A DNA stretch of 64,000 nucleotides from Amycolatopsis dendrobii (GTDB lineage Bacteria; Actinomycetota; Actinomycetes; Mycobacteriales; Pseudonocardiaceae), in NCBI RefSeq assembly GCF_014145675.1, contig NZ_JACGZW010000010.1, forward strand, positions 124,001-188,000, read 5' to 3'. The number at the start of each line of letters is the position of its first letter. Positions within the stretch are counted from its first letter, which is position 1. The notes under the pieces were generated by a model. That model was given only the letters and a program-made list of their open reading frames with translations. It was not told the DNA's origin and searched no databases. The position numbers and the translations under genes are program-made. Below are positions 63,382 through 64,000 of the stretch, piece by piece.

Positions 63382-64000
63382 ATGGACGATCTTCTCCTCC
63401 GCCGCGTCCGGGTCGGGTTGCGGGGGCCGCTCGCCGACGTTCGGGTGCGTGACGGCGTCGTGTCGGCTGTCGAGGAACCGGGCGCTGGAGCCGGGTTCGC
63501 CGCGCGGGTGCTCGACGGGCACGGCGGCACGCTCCTGCCCGGGCTTGTCGACGCGCACGCGCACCTCGTTCAGTGGGCCGGTTTCCGCAGGCGTATTCCC
63601 CTGGATGGTGCGCAATCCGCGGTGGGCGCGGTCGAAATGCTGATGGAGAAGCTGCTCGACGCTCCGGCGGGGGAGCTCGTCGTCGGCGTCGGGTTCCGGG
63701 ACGGGCTTTGGCCGGACCGGCCGCACAAGGATCTGCTGCAACGTGCGCTCCCGGGCCGCGCGGTGGCGTTGTTCAGCGCGGACCTGCATACGTTGTGGCT
63801 CAGCCCGGCCGCGTTGAAGTTGATCGGCCGCGAGCATCCGACCGGAGTCCTGCTGGAGAACGACTGCATGAGCGCCACGGCGGCGTTGCCGTCCGCGCCG
63901 GTCGAGGTGCAGGACGCTTGGGTCGCCGACGCGCTGGCTGCCGCGGCGAAGCGGGGCGTGACGTCGGTGGTCGACTACGAATACGCGGACACGGTCGCGG
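63382..64000 (+). CDS. Amidohydrolase (YtcJ-like), truncated by the window end
   Basis: The frame opens with ATG at 63382 (MDDLLLRRVRVGLRGPLADV) and is still open at the last base, 206 codons later. Metal-binding HxH appears in GTLLPGLVDAHAHLVQWAGF, as in amidohydrolases; GFRDGLWPDRP, ALFSADLHTLWLSPAAL and VLLENDCM are like the YtcJ/Amidohydro_3 branch. The substrate is unknown. No upstream partner is on this strand. Confidence 0.85.
   Translation, partial: MDDLLLRRVRVGLRGPLADVRVRDGVVSAVEEPGAGAGFAARVLDGHGGTLLPGLVDAHAHLVQWAGFRRRIPLDGAQSAVGAVEMLMEKLLDAPAGELVVGVGFRDGLWPDRPHKDLLQRALPGRAVALFSADLHTLWLSPAALKLIGREHPTGVLLENDCMSATAALPSAPVEVQDAWVADALAAAAKRGVTSVVDYEYADTVA

Overview
The window is chromosomal DNA from a high-GC actinomycete. 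GTG starts, strong Shine-Dalgarno sites, SARP and ECF regulators, an SCO6745-family protein, a DUF574 methyltransferase and the style of the intergenic palindromes suggest an Amycolatopsis-like member of the Pseudonocardiales. The genus is an inference. Gene density is high and most genes are ordinary accessory or regulatory functions, with several less usual loci.

Region by region. (1) 1-3.6 kb: the end of a NarL/FixJ response regulator, then a leftward run LysR > ECF sigma > RibD-C reductase > P-loop kinase. (2) 3.7-10.2 kb: a tightly overlapped six-gene catabolic operon (aldehyde dehydrogenase, uncharacterised 550-aa protein, variant M19 dipeptidase, Ldh2-like protein, RidA, MFS transporter) divergent from the LysR gene, with a good LysR-type box between them. 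(3) 10.3-23.1 kb: fasciclin and beta-propeller lipoproteins, DinB, DUF6236, a large SARP regulator, a decayed ANTAR gene, an MFS/HutD/SalK-like operon, and a TetR/SMP-30 pair with a shared operator. (4) 23.1-28.5 kb: all leftward. Two paralogous leader-plus-core peptides, an M50 membrane metalloprotease, small secreted proteins and an XRE regulator form the best candidate for an undescribed peptide system. (5) 28.9-38.5 kb: DUF574 methyltransferase, M48 protease, a secreted S1 protease homologue without catalytic His and Ser, a second ECF sigma/RibD-C pair, and an amidase/MFS/GntR operon. (6) 38.5-46.1 kb: an island with two secreted toxin/immunity pairs (one a NucA/NucB nuclease with a SUKH-type immunity protein), small island genes and two decayed copies of one tyrosine integrase, ending at a tRNA-Pro gene. 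(7) 46.3-55.1 kb: tRNA-Gly, a soluble hybrid histidine kinase with eight 92-residue HAMP repeats, a SpoIIE phosphatase, a 51-aa acidic protein, a Ser/Thr kinase and a MarR regulator. (8) 55.1-64 kb: an archaeal-type AspRS behind a probable T-box, xylA and its ROK repressor around a clear operator, a dienelactone-hydrolase homologue lacking its nucleophile, a secreted alkaline phosphatase, an ArsR/SRPBCC/RibD-C operon, a degenerate tandem-repeat block and the start of an amidohydrolase.

How the parts fit: the 3.7-10.2 kb operon should import a nitrogenous substrate and degrade it through hydrolysis, imine clearance and aldehyde oxidation. The xylose pair is a simple repressor/enzyme switch. 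The kinase, phosphatase and hybrid-kinase genes look like a cytoplasmic stress-signalling cluster. The island next to tRNA-Pro carries competition functions. All functional calls rest on reading the translated sequences by eye. No database search was possible.
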